A stretch of 64,000 nucleotides of DNA, taken from contig NC_049988.1 in NCBI RefSeq assembly GCF_000003815.2, positions 9,074,545 to 9,138,544 of the forward strand, given 5' to 3'. Below the pieces are notes generated by a model, which was not told where the DNA came from, did no database searches, and saw only the letters and a list, made by a program, of their open reading frames with translations. This stretch comes from Branchiostoma floridae (taxonomy: Eukaryota; Chordata; Leptocardii; Amphioxiformes; Branchiostomatidae). Positions 12,424 to 23,122 of the stretch are shown piece after piece. Numbering within the stretch: the first letter of the stretch is position 1; every line of letters starts with the position of its first letter. Position numbers and translations under genes: made by a program.

Positions 12424-15400
12424 TCACTGACACCTGAAGTACAAGTCAATTGCCTTCTGCAGATCCATGTTGGCTTGTCGTAGAAACGACTTGGCTGTAT
12501 CCAAGTCTGTGCCTGTGACTTCCAGAAAGTCTGGGATCAGGAATGCCATCACTATAGTCACTGGGTCATCAGAATCACTGGTCGTGCCTGCAGTTAGAGA
12601 AAAACATAGTCATCAATTTTCTGACCTACAAAATTTCCTGACAACAGTTAAGTAGTCAACACCAGAGTTCTGACCCGTACATTTATAGCCTCCGTTGCAG
12701 ACTTTGAGTCCCCCCCCCCCAATTATTATTCATACAACTTTCCCTGCAAACTCCCTTTCCCTCCATAAGGGAAACTAGCCAACATTGAAAAGCGTGAACC
12801 AGCGCCCCCCTCCCAATAAAAGCCAGCCCTGTTTGAAGTCTGCCATGGAGGCTATACATTCATGTGCTTGATGTTTGCTTCTTTTATGATTAGTTTGTTT
12901 CCACTTTAAATGAGATTCAACTGTTGAGTTTACTTGTATTATGATTTGATTGTATTATGATTTAATTGTATAATAATTTAATAAATATCTTACCCTGCGG
13001 TGCTTGCCCATAGGTTTCATCATAGACTTTCATCAAGGCGTCAATATCACTCTCCTTCCCTGCACTCTTCATAAGTTTCTCCAGCTTCCTTCGGTCCTGG
13101 ACAATCTTCCGCACCCTCAGCAGCTTGGCTTCGTGCTCGTCTACCACTTCCTTGGGAGGCTCAGAGGACACAGCAAGGTCACTTGGTTGAGCACCCTGCC
13201 CCTGCTGTTCAGCTTGGGCAGCCCTGTCTCTTCTGCTTTGAGCTGAAGCTTCAAGTCGGCGTTGCCGTGCTTCTGCTTCTGCCCTCCTCTCTGCTTGCAC
13301 GATCGCCCTTACCCGCCTGATTCTTTCTTCATGGGGATCTAACCCCTCCCCTGTTCCAGCAGAAGCTGCTGGTGGTACGCCAGATCCCGTGGCCATGGCA
13401 ACAGGATTATCGTTGCTGTTGGAACTCCGCCTTACCTCAGGATGCTCATCTTCTGTTCTTGCTGCTGTGGGGGCTGCACCCATTTCTTCACTGTCATCTT
13501 CCATCTCTGGGTGAGACTCTGAGCTCACAGATTGAGATCTTGAAACAGTAGCACTAGCTGAAGTTGAAGGTATGCCAGTTTGGGCTTGAGCATTTCCCTG
13601 AGTTGTTCTGCTTGCTGTACCTGGGACTCTGTAGTAAATGATGTACTCAGGGATTGTTCTATAGCTGCTGTAGATCACAAACTCATTGTATTCCCTCACA
13701 CACCCCTGCACAGAATCATACGATTTTGGCATCCCTTCTTCTTTGTTCTCCCTAAGTGGTTCTCTCCGTAAGTCTTTATCAGTTTGTCCATGGGGATACA
13801 CTTTCACGTCCCCGAGAAGAACACGACATTTCAGGATGCACGGGTTGGAATCCTGGTCACTGTAGTTAGCACACTTGCGGGGGTCATCACTGAAATAGAT
13901 GCCCCTCCCAAAGTTGCCAATTCTTGACAGCCGTTGGTCCAGTCCATCCTCACAGATTTCATTGATAGCTGATGACTGGGTGCCATGGAAAAGGTACTGT
14001 TCATTCACATTAAAGCTGTTGGACCTGCTGCAAGAAAAATAGTTTTGTGCAAAAGCTATATCACTTATTCAAAATGCTGTAACAAAACATGAACTCCCAA
14101 CATATATGGCCATAGAGCCAGCTAGTTGTCCTACATGTAAATTACAGCTACTTTTACATACATTTTGATAATGCTGTGATGCTGTGATGATGACGAGACT
14201 TGGGCAATGTTGTAAGGGAAATATCTTACAATTGCTTGAACACATCAACCCTTGAATAACACTCGGTCGATTTATAATAATGAGAACAAACCTGTGTATG
14301 TCCTTCAGACGACGATTCTCATCCTGGAATCTATCCCAGAGATGGCGGTTCTGCACACGGTCAATGCTCTCCACTGTGATGTTGACTCTGCTGAACTCCT
14401 CTGCAATTAGGCGGTACTCCTCGGAGGTGGTCAGTAGTCTACAAAAAACAACCAAAATTCTCCAATTAGATACACAGCAAAGTCCAGAGGAGGAAGACTG
14501 GAAATAACTAGAGTTCGGCGACCTCATACCTCCATGAATATTTAGAGCTTTTGTTAACTTCATGCAAATGACTCAACATTAACATGATTTATGCATGGTG
14601 TTGTTCATCATTGAATAACGTACAGTACACATGTCACAAATAAAATTCCCAATTCAAATCATTAATCATTAAGTTGTTTTGCAATTTTTGCATAAATTAT
14701 GCAAATCAGCTCCTCATTTGCATATTTGATATCTGCATATGTTCCACCGATTATGATTAACAAGTGTTACATTTATCGAAGTCCAGTTATTGCAAACAAT
14801 AGAATTATACAATTTCCTCATTAATTATGCAAATTAAGTCCTTATTTGTATAAAATGCATATCATTATGAACATCTTTGCCTAAGCTACCTGTATACCTA
14901 AAATGCAGGCAATCCGCCGTTCCTTTCTGCAGTTATCCTCTTTGGAGTGTCTTGACAAAAACGCCCCTGCAGTTTCACAATTGAACGCTAGGGGACTGAA
15001 ACTTGCCCCACTTTGTCATGACGCTAAAAGCTATCTACCACCCAAATGTCACGACCATATCACGTACGGGACAAGAGATACATTGAAAAAACTGCTATGA
15101 TAGAATATTCTCATTAATTATGCAAATGTACTCCTATTTTGCATAATTGGTATTTTATCTTGTACAACATTGTCTAAGGTACCTACATACCAAAAATCAT
15201 GAAAATCTGTTCTTCCCTTCTTGAGTTATCCTCGTCAGAAGTTTTTGACAAAAATGCCCCTGCTATCCCAAAATTAGACGCTAGGGAGCCCAAACTTATG
15301 TCATTTTTTCCTGAGCATAAGAGCTATCTAATACTCAAAAATCGTGACCATAGCATGTTCAGAACACCGAGATAGCAAAACCGGAAGTTGCGCTGCAGTA

Positions 15401-18400
15401 CCAAGGTCACATACCAGAGGGCCCAAAATTGGCCTTGACCTTCGTCTTCCCAACCCCTACCCACATACCAATTATCATCGTAGTCCATCAAGAGGTTCTC
15501 AAGTTATGCTGACCACAAATATGCGGACACACAGACACACACACAGACACACAGACACACAGACACACACACACACAGACAGACACACTCAAAACTATAC
15601 CTCCATTTTTTCATGGAGGTAAATATCTGTGCCTGCCCTCTTACATTTGTGCTAAAGTGAGTACAGCTTGTTTCAACAAAGTGAAAGTGTCTTAGCTAAT
15701 AACGCATCCAGTTATTTTCAGCAAAAATCCACGCTAAAGGAACATACATCTATCATAAACACGTCATATCAGTGGCTATATACCTGATATGGTGATAAGG
15801 TTGGTCCCTGTCAAGTCCCAAGGTCCAGTTACAGGGGAGCTTTTCATCATAGTTTGGATCCACAGGGTAAGGCATCATGGCACCTGCAGAAGGGAAGCCC
15901 CTTGTCACTCCTGTACTACAACTTGCTGTTGCTCCAAACTGTGGCTGGGATGAAGACACATTTGTACTGTTATTAGAAGCTGCTCCCATAGCAATTCTGA
16001 CTTCTTCTGCAACATCCTCTTCCATGTCTACTGACCTCCTCCGTTGACTCCCACTAGTTGAAGCAGTTGAGCTTCCCTGTGCTCCATCCATTTTCAACTC
16101 GTCTGCTATGTCATCCTCTATTTCGACAGACCTTCGTCTGTTTGGAACAAGCTGATCTACACTACTTGATGCTGTGGCTTCTTGAACTATCATATTGTCT
16201 TCTAGTCCACCATCAGTGTTGTTTGGCATTTCAAGTCTTCCAGTTGCAGAGCCAGTGTTGGCCACTTGGGGGCGCTGTTGAGACAGGGCCTGTGAAAGTA
16301 TCATGTCTTCTTCTGCTTCCTCTCTTTCCCACTCAGTCTGCATTCTTCTCTCCCTTTCTGCATCACCCTCTGCCTCTGAACTTGAACCCTGGCCCCATGG
16401 GGCCCCTTGACTTCTCAGCCTGACCTCTTCTTGCAACCTCAGCTCCCTCCTGACACTGCCAAGCATGGGTGAATCTTCATTGTTGTTGATGCCATCAGCT
16501 GAGTCAGTGCCTAACAACTGGTTAGTTGTGTTTGCTCCTAATGCAGTCAGGATGGCTTGTGCTGTGTTGATGTCAACACCACCAGGCAAACTGGGCATGT
16601 CAGGACCTCTGAAGTTACCCAGCGGACTATCTGGGTCTGCCATGCTTCTCTNNNNNNNNNNNNNNNNNNNNNNNNNNNNNNNNNNNNNNNNNNNNNNNNN
16701 NNNNNNNNNNNNNNNNNNNNNNNNNNNNNNNNNNNNNNNNNNNNNNNNNNNTTTTGGAGGTCAATCCCTGCTGCTTGATCTAGGTGAAAAAAAGATATAT
16801 AGACTTTGAGACTTTATAATTACTAGATACATGTAATTACTAGTAGCCAACAGGACCAATGCAAAATACTGTAAATGCATTTAAGTTTGCGGGGATTTAA
16901 TTTCACGGTAGCAGGAAAAGGGGCATTTTGCGGTGGTTTTAAGTTCGCAATAGCGCCATGCACTGTAGTCTCTTAATGCAATGGAAAAATGTTCGCGGTT
17001 GTTTTAAGTTTGCAGTCAAGCGGCCACCGCAAAACCCACGAACATTACACCACCGCGAAAGTTTCTGCATTTACAGTAAGTGAAAACATACATTGAAGTA
17101 CATATCTCAAACAAAGAAGATAATCTCATCTGTTTCACAGGAACTTTGTTGTCAAAGCATCTGCATGTTTGTGTTCAAACTTTTAAACCCACCCCCTGTC
17201 TGGAGACTCAAAATCCTCATGAGCCACGAACCACAAAATGTGTACAATTCCTTCATACCAGTTAATTTATCCCACATGTATAATACTAGATTTTCTGTAT
17301 CCAACAACATCAGACTACCAAAACCTAAAACAAGCAGTGGAAAACATACCTTCCTGTACCCAGCAATTATGCTCTGGAACTCATTACCACCTGACATTAA
17401 GTCACTGCGTACATTGTCCAGTTTTAAACAAGCTATCTCAAACATTGTTATCTAGACCTTTCATCTCTAGACACCGTGCTCTATTGTAAATACTTTGATT
17501 GTTGATTGTTGTATTTTTTTAAATGTATGGTGTATTGTCATTGTCAAAGGTTTCTTAATAAACAACAATAAACAACAACAACAACCTGTCCGGAGACTCT
17601 CAGCGATGGCGCGGTCCATCTGTGCCTGCTCCTCTCTCTCCCGGTCCAGCCTCCTGTCCTCTTCCTCCAGCTGTTTAGCTAACTCATAGTCACGACGTTC
17701 CTCCTCTACAGATGGACAGAAACAAGCCAGTCATTTCAAGTTCAACTTCATTTGTGATGGTGATTGATATTACAGAAAGTATGAAGACGTTATATGCTAT
17801 TTCCTTACACAGTGTCATGTTCAGTTTAGGTGACATACTAGTGGGCTTCGAGTCATTTTAACTTGAGAATGCTCAGAGGACTGATTGAAGGCTTGTTGCT
17901 AAGTGCCTTACTTTAAGGAAAGAGTGAATAAATCTTCATAAATCCATCATTTTAGCATAAATCATCAAAAGAATCAGACTTTTGTTTATCTTTTACTCTA
18001 CAAATAATTTTGTAGGTATGTAACAGTCTAAAGGAATGACGGGTACGACTCACGTTGTTCTTAAGACAGATGTATTTATTGATAAGACAAGACAAGAGTG
18101 AAACTAAAACGTGACTTACCTCAAGCTGTGGCGTTCTCTCACTAACTTCAAAGTATAAACTGTATAAACTGACTGGTTCTCCGAATATAATCTTAAGAAT
18201 GTAATTCGATATTCTTACTTTCGCCAACGGCACATGCTCGGCCACGCGTGGATCACGTGCTCTCACCACGTGATCCCCCGGGCGGCCGGCATATGCCTTT
18301 CTAAGTATATATATACATATACACTGTTACAGGTATAGTAAATCTTTCAATTCAATTTCACCTAGGCTAAGAGAAGAGTAACAAATACCAGATGAGGCAT

Positions 18401-18698
18401 ATTACAAATAACAACTTGTTTTCAAATGTAAAGAAGCTGATTATCTTTTAGAGTCCACCTCATAATAACTTCACTACATGTATTCCTAACCAAACTTTGA
18501 TTATTTTTAGTAGAATCTGTTTTAACATGCATCCTAGATCACATTACATGTACTATGAATTGATGGGATATCACAGATCATAGAGGTGCTTATTGGTCCA
18601 GAGGTACCTGTCAGAAAGCCTACACCATCATCATCAGTGTAGAAGAAGCCGGCTCTCTCCGCAGAAAGTTCAAGGTCAGGGTCCATTCCTTCTGCCAT
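12424..18698 (-). CDS. Ubiquitin-binding PARP: MIU/UIM-like motifs, H-Y-E PARP domain, C-terminal UBA-like domain
   Basis: Exons, in order of transcription: 18698-18608 (ATG, MAEGMDPDLELSAERAG), 17705-17586, an exon starting inside the gap (in frame from about 16651) to 15784, 14438-14292, 14027-12994 and 12587-12424 (TGA). Phases agree at every visible junction; at least 804 residues are coded. Exon 2 encodes YELAKQLEEEDRRL (MIU-like) and EQAQMDRAIAESL (UIM-like). Exon 3 is acidic, with another UIM-like stretch (EEAEEDMILSQALSQQ). The PARP catalytic domain begins near the end of exon 3 and shows ESIDRVQNRHLWDRF, FHGTQ, GRGIYFSDDPRKCANYS and YNEFVIY, giving His, Tyr and Glu at the H-Y-E positions. 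The last exon encodes VTGTDLDTAKSFLRQAN then MDLQKAIDLYF, a UBA-like three-helix pattern. ADP-ribosyl transfer from NAD+ is expected. PARP10 also joins UIMs to a PARP domain but lacks the Glu. Paralogy is unresolved; the gap may hide coding sequence. Confidence 0.85.
14024..14027 (-). promoter_or_regulatory. Tandem CAGCAG (NAGNAG) 3' splice site
   Basis: The acceptor of the main PARP catalytic exon reads ttgCAGCAG|GTCC on the minus strand. Use of either AG keeps the frame and differs by one residue (S-R versus R) just before the conserved FNVNEQYLFHGT block. Confidence 0.6.
14527..15621. mobile_element. 1.1-kb TIR-bounded repeat in a PARP intron
   Basis: It is bounded by TACCTCCATGAA and the inverted TTCATGGAGGTA. 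It contains two diverged tandem blocks (about 14815-15100 and 15110-15360). Each starts at CATTAATTATGCAAAT and contains GACAAAAA(C/T)GCCCCTGC. A CACAGACACA microsatellite follows at about 15530-15588. No coding capacity or clear TSD was seen. Confidence 0.55.
15530..15588. repeat. (CACAGA/CA)n microsatellite
   Basis: Nearly pure CA-rich simple repeat with regular CAGACACA units in a PARP-gene intron. Confidence 0.9.
16652..16751. other. Assembly gap (100 N)
   Basis: A run of exactly 100 Ns, a placeholder of unknown true length. The 3' splice site of the third PARP-gene exon, and possibly more coding sequence, is hidden here. Confidence 0.99.
16867..17078. mobile_element. MITE with TACTGTAAATGC ends, second copy
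   Basis: It starts TACTGTAAATGCAT and ends GCATTTACAGTA. The internal motifs match the 757-926 copy in the opposite orientation (CACCGCGAAAGTTTC near the right end against GAAACTTTCACGGTGG there). Confidence 0.75.
17190..17585 (+). mobile_element. 3'-end fragment of a non-LTR retrotransposon (LINE), antisense in the PARP gene
   Basis: One frame (about 17093-17455) has the usual C-terminal motif of LINE reverse-transcriptase ORFs: HMYNTRFSV, then GKHTFLYPAIMLWNSLPPDI and SSFKQAI. It ends in a short-unit tail built from AATAAACAAC and AAC repeats (about 17558-17585), as in LINE families with simple-repeat 3' ends. The tail touches the 5' splice site of PARP exon 17705-17586. The 5' side is truncated, with no domains further upstream. 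A 15-bp near-duplicate (CCTGTC[T/C]GGAGACTC) occurs at both ends. Confidence 0.75.
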
Positions 18699-19875
18699 GT
18701 TTATCGCTCAGTTAATGATTTATCCTAGAGTAGAGCAGAGTAGAGTAAAGTTCTTCGGTTAAGTAGTCTCGCTCCAGTTGAAACTGCTCCTCATTCTATT
18801 CGGTCTGCATACAGACATAGTTGGAAGTGGAATACAGCTCTGTATAACAACAACTTATGGAGAGTTACAAAACCCAGTATTCTGTAGCCTAGACAAAATG
18901 ACAGTTATTTGATGATTAATCTGAAATGTCACTGACTGACGAATGATGTGTTTGGTCGGTCATAAATGATGACGTCATTAATTACCATATGCCACGTTTT
19001 GTCCAATAATTTTCCACATAGATAGAACCACGTCCATATATACTTGTATTGTACATCTATTACAATGCTATCAATGTTACAACAAATATATCGGTCACAT
19101 TTTCATAGCCCCCTCTCCTTTCAAATTACTAATTTAATACTTCCGGGTTTGTTAAAGTCATGCAAAGCGATAATATCAACTATTCAAACAGACATTTGTC
19201 TACAAACCCTAACTAGCACTTAACAAAGATCCCCTAGAACAGAAATATTCACAGCTTTGCCCTCTAAGAGTTGATAATACAGTCTTTTCTCGTATATCGG
19301 TGTCCTTACTTCTTCTCCACCATCAGACTTTCAGTTCCAGATCGTCATGTGGGTCAAAGGTCGGAACTTCCCCGCGTAAACTGAATGACGTCACTGATTG
19401 GACCAGTGGAAAAAAAAGTTGCTAAAAATTCGTAAAATCCCCGGTAATGTGGTGTGTGAAAAGTTTCATAAGTCATGCTATAAAACATTCGGTAAAATTT
19501 CCACAGAAACGTGAGCAAGGGTGCGGAGGAGGTAGTTTATTGTTTGCCACCTGGCAGCCGAAGGTTTCCGACAAGTCCCGAAGACAGCCGAAGGCGTTGA
19601 CGTCACTTTGAAAGTGAGTTTGAGGGTGATGGAGTCATCCCCTCCCATATTTTGGTACACTTGACCAACGTTCTCTCGGAAACTGACAGAAATCTGTCCT
19701 AACTTTCATCTGAAGACTGGATCTGGTGCAGGATTGTGGGACATTTGTGGTTGTCGGGTCACAGCCGGGTCAAAAGTGGGTGTTTACAGCTGGGTCGTGT
19801 GGCCAGCAGTTTTCGCGCGCCATCTTGGGCTGAACTCGCGGGGGAGAACTCTCCAGGAAAGGCCCGGATAGCGAG
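18699..19875. promoter_or_regulatory. Divergent 5' region of the PARP gene (minus) and TLK (plus)
   Basis: Only about 1.2 kb separates the PARP-gene ATG (18698) from the first TLK 5' splice site (GCGAG|GTAAGTAA at 19875/19876). No TATA box stands out near the likely TLK start. The part next to TLK carries GC-rich motifs such as TTTTCGCGCGCCATCTTGG (about 19807-19826), which combines an E2F-like and a YY1-like element. This is consistent with a shared housekeeping promoter. Start sites are not shown by the sequence. Confidence 0.5.
19700..19875 (+). other. Putative non-coding first exon of TLK
   Basis: The 3' boundary is a strong donor (GAG|GTAAGT) at 19875/19876. The next acceptor with clear TLK coding sequence is at 26734/26735, only 5 nt before the ATG, so a separate 5' UTR exon is required. 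The left boundary is an estimate. Confidence 0.5.
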
Positions 19876-20931
19876 GTAAGTAAAGCAACCCACATGAAAT
19901 CATCAGTATCAATGCTTAACTCGATCTATTTTCCGTGTCATATCTTACTCTTGTTACTTTTAGTTGCCTACAAATGCCGTAACAGCGGTCCAAAGCAGGG
20001 TAGTATTACGGTCCACGGCTAGCAGCCTTTCGATCCAAGGTCCTTTTGTATTCCAATTTATATCCGTTTGGCTTTGATCACATTCATTGCAAATCATGGC
20101 AGATTTCCATTCCAATCGTCTGTCGAAATCCACAACAGAATGATTTTGTTATTTGCTTATATTACGTCAAAATTGCTAGTTATACAAATAGTCCATATTT
20201 GTGAGGGCAGGATATAAGTATGGATGTGTTACCTCATGCATGATTTCGAAGATCTAGGTGTAACCGAGCTCGAAGGTTGGGACAAAAAAAAAATACTTTC
20301 CTCCATTTTGAATGTGGAAGAACAAGGATAGGAATTTTGGATGATCGTTTTGCTAAGAAAACATAGACGACTGAGTTTGTAGACATAAGGTATTTCTTTT
20401 AAATGTAAAGCTTTAGGTGACAACGTAAAATTATTTGCAGCAAGTTTTTGGGAAAAACGTTTAAGTTGTAAAGTTTCATTATTTGGTGATTTGAAAAGAA
20501 AATTTGAAAAGGTGGATCAGAAATTGGAATCTGAAACAGACCACACAAGACTGAAGTGTGATATTTTGACATCATTTATCACACTGTTGCTGAGGTGTAT
20601 TTATAAATAGTTTGGGTTTTCACACCGTGATTGGACAGATGGGGAGATGATTTGAATGTAAGAGGATGTATGCAAATTAGTGTATGTACAATTGTTATGT
20701 TATGTCAAAGGGAGGATTCTTTCACAATAGTTTTTCCACTCACTGTTGCTAGGGGGAATTGGAAGATGGGGGGGGGGGGGGTCTTAGCTACTGTAAGTGT
20801 AACCATTGATATAACTATTATGACTATGTCCTTGGTGTAAGTTACACCAGTTACTATAGTTACTATGGCAAGTGTCGATCTTCACTGTTCATTGTTTTAT
20901 TTCTACACATATCTTTAGAGTCCATTCCGAG

Positions 20932-21033
20932 TCGCCGCAAATGTTTTTGATAACATATCAAAATTCAGATAATTCTAATAAATCGCTGCAAATGTTTTTG
21001 ATAACATATCCAAATTCAGATAATTCTAATAAA
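20932..21033. repeat. 51-bp tandem duplication
   Basis: Two copies of a 51-bp unit starting TCGC[C/T]GCAAATGTTTTTGA, differing at a few bases, lie in TLK intron 1. Confidence 0.85.
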
Positions 21034-23122
21034 TTGTTATGAAAATTCTTCAGATATTTTGGAAACAAATTTGCAAATGTTTGTAAAATACACTGTAGTT
21101 GATCTATAGATATTAGGAAGAACAAAAAAGTAAAATTTTATTGTCATCTCAAGTTGTCATTTTTAGGATTGACTGTTGTATAAACAGTTATGTAAGATTT
21201 ACAAGAACACACATTGTTCATTGTGTTGAATATTTGCTGTCATGACAACTGAAAGTGTTGTGGTTTACTCTGTTGTCTCTATGATACTTGCTGTTTACCT
21301 TGGAGAGGTAAAGAGAAAACAGCTCTATTGTCTACATGATGAGGTGGCAGACATACATTGTGGTCTAATCATCATCTGTGACTAATTTGCATGCTGAACA
21401 ATACTTCCATGCTAATTCACATGAGCTTGTAATCACTGTTATGATTCCAATTCAAAACCAGATAATAGGATATATAAACATAAAATGTAAAAATATAATG
21501 TTATAGCACAAAATAAGCCATGATTTTAAGCTACGTCTACCAAGAGGTCAAGGTTTGGTTCGGAGCGCTGCGGTCATTATTCACGCCTGGTGTCAGCGCA
21601 AATTGAAAATCCATCCAGCCCGGGACTGCAGCTATATAATTGACCAAACGGTCTGTATTCTGCATACTTCTTTCTCTCAATTTTCTCCACCAAATTAGGA
21701 ATCTCCATTTCCAGTCAAAATTTCCACAGAAATTGTTTATCTGTTTATTAGTTTATCTGAGTGTTTTATTTGTGAGATGCACGAATACTGTAGATGTGTT
21801 GCTGTCGCTCTTCACCTTTGAAGAAGAACATAGATCAACATAAATGACTGTCCATTATCGGGTCCAGGGACCACTGCGGCAAAGTGCAGCCTTGGCCCAG
21901 CACTAGTAGGAAATTCACTGCTACTAAAGGTTACATAGTGTTATATATCGGGGTCATAATAATGATAATGTACTGATTGAAATATTCAAATTTCACTGCA
22001 GCGTGTTATCAATGAGAAGTGTAAATCGTATGTATGTCATTGTGTTGGCACCCAATATCAGTTAGGCTGCCTGGGTTTGCCATGTAGTACATTGAATGCA
22101 ATCTCAATAAATAAATAGATAGATAAATGTAAATTGTTTTTTTCAGTCTGCCCTGTTTCTATATGTTCTATATGTTTTCAATAGGAAGGGTCTTTCTAAG
22201 ACAAGTCACTTACAGGTACATGACCAGAATTCCAGGCTTGTCACCCAAAGGTTTAAACTGAGCTGACCATGACATTAACTGGTGTATTCCAAGCTGTAGG
22301 ATAAGACGTCAAACAAGTTACTAGTATGCCTTCCATATTATTTTTATATCTTTTGCTTTATTGATCAATACAGAGATATAAACAATGAGCCCAAAAGATC
22401 CTCTTTAAAGAGGAAGGATAACAAGATATATAACTTACTACCTTTCAAGTACAATTGTACCAATTGCATATCTTTAGGCAGGTCTTCACATTTTTTATCA
22501 AGTATATGTTCTATATATTCTAACATCAAAGCAGTATTTTTGTTACAGTCTTCTGACTAAAAAAAAGTACGCAAATGAGTCCGTCAAATAGTTGATCTAA
22601 CTGCGATGCCCTAATATGGTAATGCATACATGCTAATAAATAATACTATCATTGTCATATTTGGTTTAACATTTCTTGGAAATGACAAAGGTGTATATGG
22701 AATGAGTATCCTTGAAGTTGATGGAATCTAGTATGCTGCTGTGATACCATGACGTCATTGGGATTAACATCCTGATATTGGTTATTCTGATCAATTTCCT
22801 ATGTGCACATGCTTAAACTTAAAGCTTTGTACTAAGCTTAAGGAGTCTTCTTAAATGCCCTATCAGTTTCTTGATAAATGAAAAATTAAAGGCTATTTTG
22901 CCAACTTCGTAAAAAGTTTGAAAACATCTAAATAAGCAACATCAAACACATTTGTTGCAATTATTATGTTAATACTATCATAACCTTATAAAGTTATAGC
23001 TTTTACATAACCAGCTTATTGTGCTCTTTAAGCTTTGGTAGTTTGTATTTTCAGTAGTCCCTTGGTTGAGAAAAATATACAAGTCATAATATGTCAAGTT
23101 TATATCATGGTAGTGATGTCAC

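Noticed and set aside
14640-15130. ATGCAAAT octamers as clustered POU-factor sites
   Set aside because: They are part of an AT-rich repeated block of a TIR-bounded element, so clustering is explained by duplication.
15344-15622. ORF ending in HRHTHRHTDTQTHTHT
   Set aside because: This is a translated CACAGA microsatellite inside a PARP-gene intron.
22040-22135. LINE 3' end with AATAAATAGATAGATA tail
   Set aside because: The tail and upstream wording resemble LINE ends, but no reverse-transcriptase frame was recognised, so it is not listed as an element.
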